Assembly: GCA_016867135.1 (NCBI GenBank)
Contig: VGKH01000004.1
Location: forward strand, 1 to 53,083
DNA from: Candidatus Omnitrophota bacterium
Lineage (GTDB): Bacteria > Omnitrophota > Gorgyraeia > VGKH01
Direction: 5' to 3'
DNA length: 53,083 nt
Below the pieces are notes generated by a model. The model was given only the letters and a program-made list of their open reading frames with translations. It was not told where the DNA came from and ran no database searches. The position numbers and the translations under genes were made by a program. Positions 28,062 to 40,466 of this stretch are shown here, piece by piece; position 1 is the first letter of the stretch; every line of letters begins with the position of its first letter.

Positions 28062-29633
28062 CTAAAGTAGCGGCAGGTATTTCTTGATTTCATGCTGCGA
28101 AATCTGAATTCTGTATTCTTCCCATTCTTTTTTCTTATTAAATAAGAACCTGCTAAATATATGTTCTCCTAGCGCATCTTTTACGAACTTACTTTTCTCG
28201 GTCTCTAAAATAGCCTCAAAGAGGTTTCCGGGAAGGGGAGTAAGCTTGCGTCTTTCTCTTTCTTCCATCGCCATATGATAGATGTTCGGCTCGACCGGTT
28301 CCGGGATTTTGTATCTACTTTCTACGCCTTCAAGCCCGGCTGCTAGCATCACAGCAAAAGCTAAATATGGGTTGCAGGCAGGATCGGGGCAGCGTAGTTC
28401 TACTCTGGTAGCCTTTTCATTTCCCGGTCTATATACAGGAACCCTGATTAATGCTGTTCTGTTTTTTTGTGCCCAAGAGATATAAACCGGCGCTTCATAT
28501 CCGGCAACTAATCTTTTATAAGAGTTTACCCACTGCGCGACAAGAGAGGAGATTTCTCTGGCGTGCTTGAGCTGTCCGGCGATAAATTGTTTTGCAGTTG
28601 TCGAAAGATGATATTTATCTTTGGGATCAAAGAAAGCATTTTTATGTCCATGTCTGCCGGCGGCAGATCCGCCTCTGGCGGAAAACAGCGACTGATGTAC
28701 ATGCATGCCAGAACCGTTGACCCCAAAAAGCGGCTTAGGCATAAAAGTGGCATAAACACCGTGCTGCTGGGCTACTTCCTTGATAACGTATTTAGAGGTT
28801 ATGACGTTATCGGCGGCTGTTAAAGCATCAGTGTATTTAGGGTCGATTTCATGCTGGCTGGGCGCAACTTCATGGTGAGTTGCTTCCATGGTAATGCCCA
28901 TATCTTCTAAGATTCTTACGGTTTGATTCCTTAAAGTATTGGCGAGATCATTGGGGATCAATTCAAAATAGGATCCTTCGTCAATAATCTCAGGTTTTTT
29001 ATCGCCTTTAAAATAAAAATACTCAATTTCTGGGCCGACATTAAAAACAAACCCAAGTTTTTTAGCCCGGCTGATAGCGCGTTTCAACACATGCCTGGTG
29101 TCGCCATCGTAAGGGGATCGGTCAGGATTTAAGATATCACAGAACATCCTAGCTGTTGGATTGGTTTCTTTGGTCCAAGGTAGGATTTTAAAGGTAGTAG
29201 GATCAGGTTTAGCGATTATATCACTTTCCTCGGCTTCGGCAAAACCTGCGACTGAAGAGCCGTCAAATCCTTTTCCGTGAGCCAACGCTTCTTTTAGCTC
29301 GCCTTCGGTTATTGAGACGCATTTTAATATACCTAAGATATCCACAAACCAAAGCTGGATAGTTTTTATGCCATGTTTTTCAACGCTTGTCAAAACCTCT
29401 TTTGCGTCTTGAGTAATTTCTTCTTTTGGCTCTATAGTAGAAGGGGAGGTAGGTATTTTTATTCTTTTGGCCCTGGCCTTTTTATCTAATTTTATCAGGT
29501 CTTTAGGGATAATATACTGCCTTCCCGCTTTTTCAGCAGAGATGGCGCCATGTTTTATGCGGTCGATGACCGCTTGTCGGCTTATGCCCAGTATTTTAGC
29601 TGCCTCGGTGGGGCTTAAGTATTCTTTCTTCAT
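28062..29633 (-). CDS. glnA: Type I glutamine synthetase with N-terminal HTH DNA-binding domain
   Basis: ATP-dependent ligation of ammonia to glutamate. 523 residues, about 75-80 more than a standard GSI-alpha. Residues about 5-50 read as an excisionase/MerR-like helix-turn-helix (SPTEAAKILGISRQAVIDRI, then AGRQYIIPKDLIKL), followed by a Lys/Pro linker and the full GS: beta-grasp with KTIQLWFVDILG, KGFDGSSVAGF, PEIEYFYF, HHEVAPSQHEID, NGSGMHVHQS, and EPNIYHM at the place of the adenylylation loop. Adenylylation seems unlikely. Ribosome site GAGG. Its promoter lies inside a 49-bp palindrome, so the fused HTH may bind there. Confidence 0.93.
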   Translation of the reverse strand: MKKEYLSPTEAAKILGISRQAVIDRIKHGAISAEKAGRQYIIPKDLIKLDKKARAKRIKIPTSPSTIEPKEEITQDAKEVLTSVEKHGIKTIQLWFVDILGILKCVSITEGELKEALAHGKGFDGSSVAGFAEAEESDIIAKPDPTTFKILPWTKETNPTARMFCDILNPDRSPYDGDTRHVLKRAISRAKKLGFVFNVGPEIEYFYFKGDKKPEIIDEGSYFELIPNDLANTLRNQTVRILEDMGITMEATHHEVAPSQHEIDPKYTDALTAADNVITSKYVIKEVAQQHGVYATFMPKPLFGVNGSGMHVHQSLFSARGGSAAGRHGHKNAFFDPKDKYHLSTTAKQFIAGQLKHAREISSLVAQWVNSYKRLVAGYEAPVYISWAQKNRTALIRVPVYRPGNEKATRVELRCPDPACNPYLAFAVMLAAGLEGVESRYKIPEPVEPNIYHMAMEERERRKLTPLPGNLFEAILETEKSKFVKDALGEHIFSRFLFNKKKEWEEYRIQISQHEIKKYLPLL

Positions 29634-29664
29634 TTTTTAACCTCGCTTTCGTTAAATCAATTAA

Positions 29665-29713
29665 TTACTTGTCAATTGTAAAGTATAACATTTACTTTAC
29701 AATTGTCAAGTAA
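29665..29713 (-). promoter_or_regulatory. glnA promoter embedded in a 21-bp inverted repeat
   Basis: Arms 29665-29685 and 29693-29713 are inverted copies with one mismatch and a 7-base spacer. On the minus strand -35 TTGACA (29704-29709) and -10 TATACT (29682-29687) with a 16-base spacer lie wholly inside. Each arm is itself an imperfect palindrome around CAATTG. This is a strong operator candidate; the binder is unknown. Confidence 0.8.
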
Positions 29714-29730
29714 AATTTTAAAGTTTTTTA

Positions 29731-29758
29731 TTGCAATTATTTTTAGTTATTATAGAAT
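29731..29758 (+). promoter_or_regulatory. Promoter of the GAF-ANTAR gene
   Basis: TTGCAA (29731-29736), 16 bases, TAGAAT (29753-29758). It diverges from the glnA promoter, whose operator ends 17 bases away. Confidence 0.65.
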
Positions 29759-29785
29759 AGCTTTGTCTATTGAAGGCGAAAAACC

Positions 29786-30490
29786 ATGGCAAAGGCTTCC
29801 TATAAATCCTATATCGATGCGTTAAATAAGATTAGTAAGGCTATCACCTCAGATTTGTACTTAGAGGATATGCTTAAACTTATCGTCACTTTGACTGCCA
29901 ACGTGATGAAAGCCAAGATCTGCGCGCTATGGCTTTTGGATGAAGCCTCGCAGCAGTTAAAGATAAGGGCAACTCAGGCAATGAGCCAGGAATATCTTAA
30001 GGAAAGAAGTCTAAAGGTCGGTGAGGGAATTGTGGGTTTGGTTGCTAAGGAAAAAAAACCCGTAGTTATATTGGATGTTTTAAATGACTCCCGCTATAAA
30101 GAGAAGAAGCTTGCCCAAAAAGAAGGCTTGGTTTCCATGATTAGTGTTCCGATGGTAGAGAAAAACAGAGTCATTGGGGTAATAAATTGTTATACTACCG
30201 CCGCCTATAAATTTACCAAAGGCGATATTGACCTTTTGAGCGCGGTAGCCAATCAGGCAGCAGTAGCTATTGAGAATACAGAACTGATAGTCAAGACTAA
30301 GGTTATCCAGGAAGAATTGGAGACGCGCAAAAAGGTTGAGAAGGCTAAAGGCATTTTGATGAGAGAGCAGAATATCCTAGAAGATGACGCCTATAATTTA
30401 ATAAGGAGATCCAGCATGGATAAACGCGTGCCGATGAAAGAAATTGCCGAAGCAATCATCTTGTCTTATGAAATCAAGAAAGGCCGTTAG
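29786..30490 (+). CDS. GAF-ANTAR transcription antitermination regulator
   Basis: 234 residues. GAF sensor domain (about 15-165; LKVGEGIVGLVAKEKKPVVI, SVPMVEKNRVIGVINCY) and C-terminal ANTAR domain (about 175-230; KVEKAKGILM, then VPMKEIAEAII). ANTAR domains bind paired hairpins in nascent RNA and prevent termination, mainly in nitrogen metabolism (NasR, AmiR, EutV). Its place divergent from glnA fits that role. The GAF ligand is unknown and no phosphorylation domain is present. Confidence 0.92.
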   Translation: MAKASYKSYIDALNKISKAITSDLYLEDMLKLIVTLTANVMKAKICALWLLDEASQQLKIRATQAMSQEYLKERSLKVGEGIVGLVAKEKKPVVILDVLNDSRYKEKKLAQKEGLVSMISVPMVEKNRVIGVINCYTTAAYKFTKGDIDLLSAVANQAAVAIENTELIVKTKVIQEELETRKKVEKAKGILMREQNILEDDAYNLIRRSSMDKRVPMKEIAEAIILSYEIKKGR

Positions 30491-30542
30491 ATATTAGTGC
30501 CCGCCGAATTTAACCAAGTTCCTCAAGCCACAATCCGGTAAT

Positions 30543-31415
30543 ATGAAAAGTTATAAAGACTGCATACCATGTTTTTACAAACAGGCCAGGGAATCGGCTA
30601 GGATTGCAGGCGCTAAGGAATCCCAGCAAAAAAAGATTAGGGATGAGCTTGCGGAAATCCTGAAGCGATATCCTATGGAAGAATGCCCGCCGTATATGGG
30701 AAGAATCCTTTATAAAATCGTCAGTAAGGTCACGGGTAAAAAAGATCCGTATGAGAAGATAAAAAGACAGAGTAATAAAATGGCGCTTAGCTTGTATCCA
30801 GAATTAAAAAGGAAGATACAGGATTCGCCTGACAGGCTTCTTACGGCAGTAATCCTGGCAATTGTTGGGAATATTATCGATTACGGAGCCAAACATTCAT
30901 TTGATATTGACAAAGAGATAAACGATCTTTGGAATCCGGATTTTGATATCCATAATGCCCATAAAAAAGCTCTTTTTGATTATGTTTCTTTTAAAAAAGC
31001 TTTAGCTAAGACCGATTCAATCCTATACCTTGCCGATAATGCCGGAGAGGTTGTTTTTGACAGGGTCCTTATAGAGGAAATGGATAAAAAAGTTACTTAT
31101 GTAGTTAGAGAAAATCCTATAATTAATGATGCTTTAAAAGAAGACGCCATTACTTGTGGCATAGGCAAGATTGCCAAAATCATTTCCAGCGGTTGCGATG
31201 GTCCGGGGGTGATGTTGAAATATTGTAATAAAAAATTTTTAAAGCTATTCAATTCAGCCAAGATGATTATATCTAAAGGACAAGGAAACTTTGAGGCCTT
31301 GAATAATGTTAAATCCCGCCCGATATTCTTCTTTTTCAGAGTCAAGTGCGATGTTGTAGGAAGGCGTCTGGGCTTTGAAATCGGCGATATGATTTTAAAA
31401 AGCAATATCCGTTAG
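30543..31415 (+). CDS. DUF89/ARMT1-like metal-dependent phosphatase
   Basis: 290 residues. CIPCF near the N-terminus, the core motif LADNAGEVVFDR near 162, GCDGPG near 219 and SKGQGNFE near 240 are DUF89 signatures. Family members remove phosphate from damaged or surplus sugar-phosphate metabolites. No strong ribosome site before the ATG. Confidence 0.88.
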   Translation: MKSYKDCIPCFYKQARESARIAGAKESQQKKIRDELAEILKRYPMEECPPYMGRILYKIVSKVTGKKDPYEKIKRQSNKMALSLYPELKRKIQDSPDRLLTAVILAIVGNIIDYGAKHSFDIDKEINDLWNPDFDIHNAHKKALFDYVSFKKALAKTDSILYLADNAGEVVFDRVLIEEMDKKVTYVVRENPIINDALKEDAITCGIGKIAKIISSGCDGPGVMLKYCNKKFLKLFNSAKMIISKGQGNFEALNNVKSRPIFFFFRVKCDVVGRRLGFEIGDMILKSNIR

Positions 31416-31450
31416 CCGTAGCTCGCCGCCAATATTTCTAAAACTTTCTA

Positions 31451-31479
31451 TTGAAATCAAAATGCCTTCGGTATACAAT
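31451..31479 (+). promoter_or_regulatory. Promoter of the MscS-type helix-repeat protein
   Basis: TTGAAA (31451-31456), 17 bases, TACAAT (31474-31479), followed by AAAGGAGG before the ATG at 31503. Confidence 0.7.
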
Positions 31480-31502
31480 AAGCGTAAGAAAGGAGGTAAG
31501 GT

Positions 31503-32177
31503 ATGGATTGGAATTTAATCTTAGCCGAACCTATTAAAGAAATGCTGTCGCAGGCAGCAACTTTTGTTCCTAACCTGTTGGGAGCTTTGATTATTCTTCT
31601 TGTTGGCTGGATTTTTGCCAAGGTCTTAAAAGACCTTATGGGCAAGATACTGAGTGCGATAAGATTTGATGTTTTGGCCAGAAAGGCAGGCATTGCTGAG
31701 ATCTTGACGAAAGGCGGAGTGAGGCTTACTTTTAGCGAGATCTTGAGTGCTTTAGTCTATTGGTTAGTTATGGTCATAGTTTTGGTATTGGTGACAAACG
31801 TATTTGGTTTGACCATAGCCTCAAGGCTAATCGAGGGGGTAATTTCTTATATACCTCGGGTTATCGCGGCATTGTTTGTTCTGGTCATTGCTATGTTTTT
31901 GGGAACATTTGTTTCCGGTATCGTCCGCACCACTTCTTTGAATGCAAATCTGCCAAACCCTGAATTCTTGAGCGGGTTGGGATACTGGGCAATTGTAATT
32001 TTTGGAGCCACTATTGCAATAGGGCAATTAGGAATTGCAACTGTCTTAGTGAGTACAACTTTTAATATCTTCTTTGGCGCAGTTTGTCTTGCGCTTGCCT
32101 TGGCCTTTGGTTTGGGCGGAAGAGAAGCAGCGGGACGTTTTATAGATGAGATGGTGAAAAAATATTCACGTAGATAA
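31503..32177 (+). CDS. MscS-like conserved TM-helix-repeat membrane protein
   Basis: 224 residues, five hydrophobic segments. The repeat pattern VPNLLGALIILLVGWIFAK and IPRVIAALFVLVIAMFLG is the PF05552 TM-helix repeat seen in CmpX and small MscS-type proteins, and the end has GLGGREAAGRFID typical of the MscS pore-like region. No cytoplasmic vestibule. Possibly an osmotic or pressure response protein. Confidence 0.82.
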   Translation: MDWNLILAEPIKEMLSQAATFVPNLLGALIILLVGWIFAKVLKDLMGKILSAIRFDVLARKAGIAEILTKGGVRLTFSEILSALVYWLVMVIVLVLVTNVFGLTIASRLIEGVISYIPRVIAALFVLVIAMFLGTFVSGIVRTTSLNANLPNPEFLSGLGYWAIVIFGATIAIGQLGIATVLVSTTFNIFFGAVCLALALAFGLGGREAAGRFIDEMVKKYSRR

Positions 32178-32188
32178 GATTGTTTTTA

Positions 32189-32230
32189 GGGGGGGGCGAT
32201 GAAATTTATTTCATCGCCCCCCCATTTTTT
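32189..32230 (+). terminator. Strong intrinsic terminator
   Basis: Stem GGGGGGGCGATGAAAT/ATTTCATCGCCCCCCC (32190-32223), followed by ATTTTTTG. Confidence 0.9.
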
Positions 32231-32428
32231 GTCTATTAGTGTCATAATGTTGTATCGCGATTTTTTTATAGCGCAATATATAGTATTCTTAATGCGTAGA
32301 ATTTGTCATTTTTTTTAAATATAAGTAAGTTTAAGTAAATTTGCGAAACCGGTCGATCTTTAATAATAAAAACATAATTCTTTTTTCAGTAACTCTTAAT
32401 TCAGCAGTTTTATGATATAATTAAAAAA

Positions 32429-33139
32429 ATGGGAACAAAAATGATATCAAAGAATAATAGATTGGGTTTTCTGGTGTTAGTTTTGTTTTTCTTTTTAACG
32501 TGGTTATTGGGTAAGCTATTGCCTGTCGATTGGCATTATTTTAAAGGTTTCTTGTCAAGGTTTCCGATTGTCTACTCCGGGTTAATATTTATTGTTTTGT
32601 ACGTTGCCGTTACCTTTTTCGTTTGGTTGGTTAAAGATGTTTTTAAGGTCATTGGCGCCGTTTTGTTTGGGCCCATATTTAGTAGTCTTCTTATTTTTGT
32701 TTCAGAGATAATAAACGCCAGTATTCTTTTTAATTTGAGTAGGGTTCTCGGCAGGGATTTTGTAAAGGACAAATTGAAAGGCAGTTTTGATAAATTAGAT
32801 AAGAACATTGTTCGTTTTGGTTTTTGGGGTATTTTTGTTTTGAGGATTGTCCCGCTTGTCCCTTACAGGTTTCTAGATATTGCGGCAGGGCTGACAAAAA
32901 TTAGTTTTTCACAGTATTTATTAGCTGTCATTTTGGGTTCTCCGGTAAGGATTTTCTGGTTGCAATTTATCCTTTCGGTTCTGGGAGAAGGCGTTTTTAA
33001 AGATCCCGGATTAATTACCGATTATTTTCTTCAGCATCCGGGAGTATTAATCTTTAGTTTCTTCTACGCGATAGCAAGTTTAGTCTTAGCGATATTTATA
33101 AGAAGAATATCCAATAATTCTAAGCTTGTCTCTGGGTGA
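32429..33139 (+). CDS. VTT-domain (TVP38/TMEM64, DedA-like) membrane protein
   Basis: 236 residues, about six TM segments. VTT core with VIGAVLFGPIFSSLLIF, FNLSRVLGRDFV and the conserved FGFWGIFVLRIVPLVPYRFL, then LAVILGSPVRIF. Family members act as lipid scramblases or flippases. TATAAT (32416-32421) ends 7 bases before the ATG with no ribosome site, so the mRNA is probably leaderless. Confidence 0.87.
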   Translation: MGTKMISKNNRLGFLVLVLFFFLTWLLGKLLPVDWHYFKGFLSRFPIVYSGLIFIVLYVAVTFFVWLVKDVFKVIGAVLFGPIFSSLLIFVSEIINASILFNLSRVLGRDFVKDKLKGSFDKLDKNIVRFGFWGIFVLRIVPLVPYRFLDIAAGLTKISFSQYLLAVILGSPVRIFWLQFILSVLGEGVFKDPGLITDYFLQHPGVLIFSFFYAIASLVLAIFIRRISNNSKLVSG

Positions 33140-33194
33140 ATTAGCCAACGGCCTGGATTGAGCGCGTCATTACTATGATATTTTCATTTTGTGG

Positions 33195-33224
33195 TTGATA
33201 TTTTAGCGCTTTGTGATTTATAAT
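33195..33224 (+). promoter_or_regulatory. Promoter of the small membrane protein gene
   Basis: TTGATA (33195-33200), 18 bases, TATAAT (33219-33224), then AAAGGAGGTG before the ATG at 33256. Confidence 0.65.
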
Positions 33225-33255
33225 AGTATTGATAAAAAAAGGAGGTGTAGGTCAA

Positions 33256-33426
33256 ATGTCAAAGATTCTAATTATAGTAGGAATTGTCTTGGTAGCTTAT
33301 GCAATTTTTTCTAGATTCTACGGCTTGCCTTCAGTTGCACTGATGCGTTTTAAATCGATAAGTTTTTTAGTTTTAGCAAATACTGCTTTCTTGCTTTCTT
33401 TGGTCCTGAAAGACAGCGGTAAGTAA
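33256..33426 (+). CDS. Small two-TM membrane protein
   Basis: 56 residues, two hydrophobic segments (about 2-20 and 33-51). Start set at the ATG after AAAAAGGAGGTG. Unrecognised. It lies 47 bases before the frameshifted TrkA-C gene and may be co-transcribed with it. Confidence 0.65.
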   Translation: MSKILIIVGIVLVAYAIFSRFYGLPSVALMRFKSISFLVLANTAFLLSLVLKDSGK

Positions 33427-33473
33427 TCTTTATAAACGTAAATTCTGACTTTTTATAGGAAGATAAATTAATT

Positions 33474-34140
33474 ATGCTAGGCGTAATTATTTCTGGTTGT
33501 ATGGTTATTCTGCTTGCAATTCTAATGGAGGTTGCAGCTTCAGCATTGAGATTGACTGGGCTTGTTATACAAGCCGCGAGATTCCAGGCGCTTTCCGCTT
33601 TGACTGGTACTGGGTTTACAACGAAAGAAGCCGAGCTGATTATGACCAATAGACAGCGTCGCAGGATTGTAATGTTTCTTATGATTCTTGGCACCGTAGG
33701 GTTTATTACGATCCTTGGTTCAAGTTGTGTTTGTTTTTCAGTAGTCCATTATTGTTAGACAGCTATTGGTTATAATTTTGGTTTTTCTTGTAATTTTATT
33801 GATAACACGCAGCAAGAGATTGTTGGCGTTTTTTCATCGCAATATTGAAAGGCAGCTCAAAAAGAGAAGGTATCCTCGCAGGGTTGCTCTGGAACAGGCG
33901 CTGCAGTTAAATAAGGATTATGGGGTATGCGAGGTCAAGATTGATAAACGTTCCAGATACGTGGACAGACAATTATCCGATACAGATTTCAAGGAGAAGG
34001 GTTTTGTTGTCTTGGCTATGGGAAGATCCGGCTGCTTGATTACGGTTCCAAAGGGTTCTGATAGCCTTAAAGATGAAGACATAATTATAGTTTTCGGTAA
34101 TTTGCAGAGCCTGAAAGATATTACAAAGCACGCCGCCTAG
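33474..34140 (+). pseudogene. Membrane protein with TrkA-C domain, frameshifted
   Basis: The first frame (33474-33758) gives two TM regions and RLTGLVIQAARFQALSALTG...GFTTKEAE; the second (33745-34140, no good start codon) gives one more TM and a cytoplasmic TrkA-C-like domain (SDTDFKEKGFVVLAMGR, KDEDIIIVFG). Together they match a known family of about 220 residues with this same order. The first frame ends at TAG 33756-33758, while the second frame has a TAG at 33742-33744, so a one-base shift must lie at about 33745-33755. Real pseudogene, assembly error or rarely a programmed shift. Confidence 0.8.
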
Positions 34141-34208
34141 AGCAAATTCTGTTAATTCCGCTAAGTTAAAAGTCGTTGTAATTAAAGTAAATAAGCGCAA
34201 AAAAATAC

Positions 34209-34367
34209 TTGACAAAAAAGTTTTTGTTGTTATACTTAAGCAGAATCAAAATTTAAGGAAGTGGTCCATATTATAACTGTGAAAATGTTTTTGCAGTTTG
34301 ACAATACTGGATGATTCTTTAATAAAAGAGGATGAAGTTTAAAAGGCATCGTCTTGATGCCTTTTTT
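34209..34367 (+). promoter_or_regulatory. rRNA operon promoters and a terminator-like hairpin in the leader
   Basis: P1: TTGACA (34209-34214), 16 bases, TATACT (34231-34236). P2: TTGACA (34298-34303), 16 bases, TAATAA (34320-34325). Hairpin AAAAGGCATC/GATGCCTTTT (34341-34350 with 34356-34365) and Ts follow before the 16S gene, so transcripts must pass it, perhaps by the usual rRNA antitermination. Past it, AACCAC...GTGGTT may begin the 16S processing stem. Confidence 0.6.
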
Positions 34368-34493
34368 ATTTTTGCAACCACAGAAACACAGAAGAAACAG
34401 AGTCTCTGAAGGTTAAAATAGGTTCTTCTGTGAAATCTGTGAATTCTGTGATTCAGTGGTTCTGTTCTTTGTAAAGAAATCTATAGCCAAGTT

Positions 34494-36081
<1,588 letters not shown>

Positions 36082-36270
36082 CTAATTTTTTTAACAAGAA
36101 AATTAGGAACAATGGAACAAATCCAAGTGACAAAGTAATAACGAGAGCTAATTTTAACTCTCGGAAATACTTGGCTATTTTTCTTTTTTTAGGGAGTTCA
36201 CTATTTTGCTCCCATTAATTATTTGGAGAGCTGAAGGGCTCCCATTCTTTGTATATCAAAACTAAGAGTT

Positions 36271-36343
36271 GGGCCCATAGCTCATCTGGCAGAGCACCGT
36301 GCTGATAACGCGGGGGTGAGTGGTTCGAGTCCACTTGGGCCCA
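36271..36343 (+). tRNA. tRNA-Ile (GAT)
   Basis: Full cloverleaf: acceptor GGGCCCA/TGGGCCC, anticodon loop CTGATAA, T arm AGTGG-TTCGAGT-CCACT. Genome-encoded CCA not present. In the 16S-23S spacer, its usual place. Confidence 0.97.
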
Positions 36344-36483
36344 TTTTTGCCGTAGTTTAAAACTCAGGCAAAAATGGCACTGAGTAGATTTAGTTCTGAT
36401 GAAATTGATGAAGTGCCTTTCAAAGGTCCTTCGGCCACTAGCCTCAGGACCAAAAATTTTTTCATTAATGAAAAAATTTTTGG
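36341..36483. repeat. Two processing-type palindromes between the spacer tRNAs
   Basis: CCATTTTTGCC/GGCAAAAATGG (36341-36351 with 36367-36377) starts in the last bases of tRNA-Ile. A perfect 34-base palindrome at 36450-36483, arms of 17 around CATTAATG, ends on the first two bases of tRNA-Ala. Likely RNase III-like processing or a repeat insertion. Confidence 0.65.
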
Positions 36484-36557
36484 GGCAGTAGCTCAGCTGG
36501 GAGAGCACCTGGTTTGCAACCAGGGGGTCGGCGGTTCAAACCCGCTCTGCTCCACCA
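36482..36557 (+). tRNA. tRNA-Ala (TGC)
   Basis: Acceptor GGGGCAG/CTGCTCC, anticodon loop TTTGCAA, T arm with GGTTCAAACC, encoded CCA end (36555-36557). Follows tRNA-Ile in the rRNA spacer. Confidence 0.97.
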
Positions 36558-36684
36558 AAATTTAATACAAAAAATTTTAAATTAGAATTTATTCGCAGAA
36601 ATTTCCGCCTTTGGCGGATCAGCCTTTGGCTGATGCGATTGGTTCTTTGATAACTACATAGCGGAAAAAGACGGTTTTTTGTGT

Positions 36685-39667
<2,983 letters not shown>

Positions 39668-39719
39668 ACTTTAATTGTCTTTTATTCGCAATGTAGTTAT
39701 TGAAATTCTAGATGTAGAT

Positions 39720-39837
39720 TTGGAGTGTCTATTCCGAGGAGGAAACACCCGTTCCCATTCCGAATACGGTAGTTAAGCTCCTCAGGGCCCATGGTACTGA
39801 TGTCGCGAGGCTTCGGGAGAGTCGGTCGATGCTCCTT
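39720..39837 (+). rRNA. rrf: 5S ribosomal RNA
   Basis: Terminal stem GGAGTGTC/GATGCTCC (39722-39729 with 39828-39835), CCCATTCCGAATACGG and GTTAAGCTC loop. About 118 bases. Confidence 0.93.
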
Positions 39838-39845
39838 TAATTTGA

Positions 39846-39886
39846 GGCCGGCTTAAGACTAAATCTTAAGCCGGCCTTTTCTTTTT
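39846..39886 (+). terminator. rRNA operon terminator
   Basis: Perfect 13-bp stem GGCCGGCTTAAGA/TCTTAAGCCGGCC with loop CTAAA, then TTTTCTTTTT. Confidence 0.95.
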
Positions 39887-39928
39887 AATGGGAAATTTTG
39901 TCACTTTAAAATAATTACCAAGCATTTC

Positions 39929-39983
39929 TTGACAATCTTAGTTTAGTATGTTAATATTTAATATAGCTAAGTAAATAGTTAGC
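39929..39983 (+). promoter_or_regulatory. Promoter and operator of the MarR-RND efflux operon
   Basis: TTGACA (39929-39934), 17 bases, TAATAT (39952-39957). Inverted repeat GCTAA...TTAGC (39966-39970 with 39979-39983) lies over the likely start of transcription and is a candidate MarR site; further TTAG copies sit in the spacer. Confidence 0.65.
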
Positions 39984-40009
39984 CTTGTTAATTAAAAGGG
40001 GGAATTAAA

Positions 40010-40447
40010 ATGGATAGGGTAGGGCAGATTGTACAAGAAATTTCTATGCTCATGCCAAAGATGATAAGAAAAATGCACCGTGGTTACATTGCCTATAGTG
40101 ATATCCCGATTTCTCAATTGGCAATAATGTTGGCGGTAGCTGAACAAGGGACAACCCAAGCAACAAAATTGAGCAGGGAAATGAAGGTTTCAGCTCCTAG
40201 CATCACCGGGATTGTAGATAGGCTGGTAAGAACAAACTATATCAAGAGAATACCCGACAAAAAGGATCGGCGAGTAATTAATTTAATGCTTACAGAAAAA
40301 GGGCAGAAGGAAATTAATGTTCTCCGCGATAGGATGCGCAACAGATGGAAATCGATTTTATCAGAACTGGAACCTCAAGACAGGGAAATGTACCTATCGT
40401 TAATGAAAAAGATCTTGGTAATTTTGGAAAAAGAGAATGGCGGATAA
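40010..40447 (+). CDS. MarR-family repressor
   Basis: 145 residues. Winged helix (about 35-110) with TQATKLSREMKVSAPSITG recognition region and the wing DKKDRRVINLMLTEKG. First gene of the efflux operon; GGGGGA site before the ATG. Likely represses the operon and is released by a ligand that the pump exports. Confidence 0.93.
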   Translation: MDRVGQIVQEISMLMPKMIRKMHRGYIAYSDIPISQLAIMLAVAEQGTTQATKLSREMKVSAPSITGIVDRLVRTNYIKRIPDKKDRRVINLMLTEKGQKEINVLRDRMRNRWKSILSELEPQDREMYLSLMKKILVILEKENGG

Positions 40448-40466
40448 TCTATTTAAAAGGCAAGAA

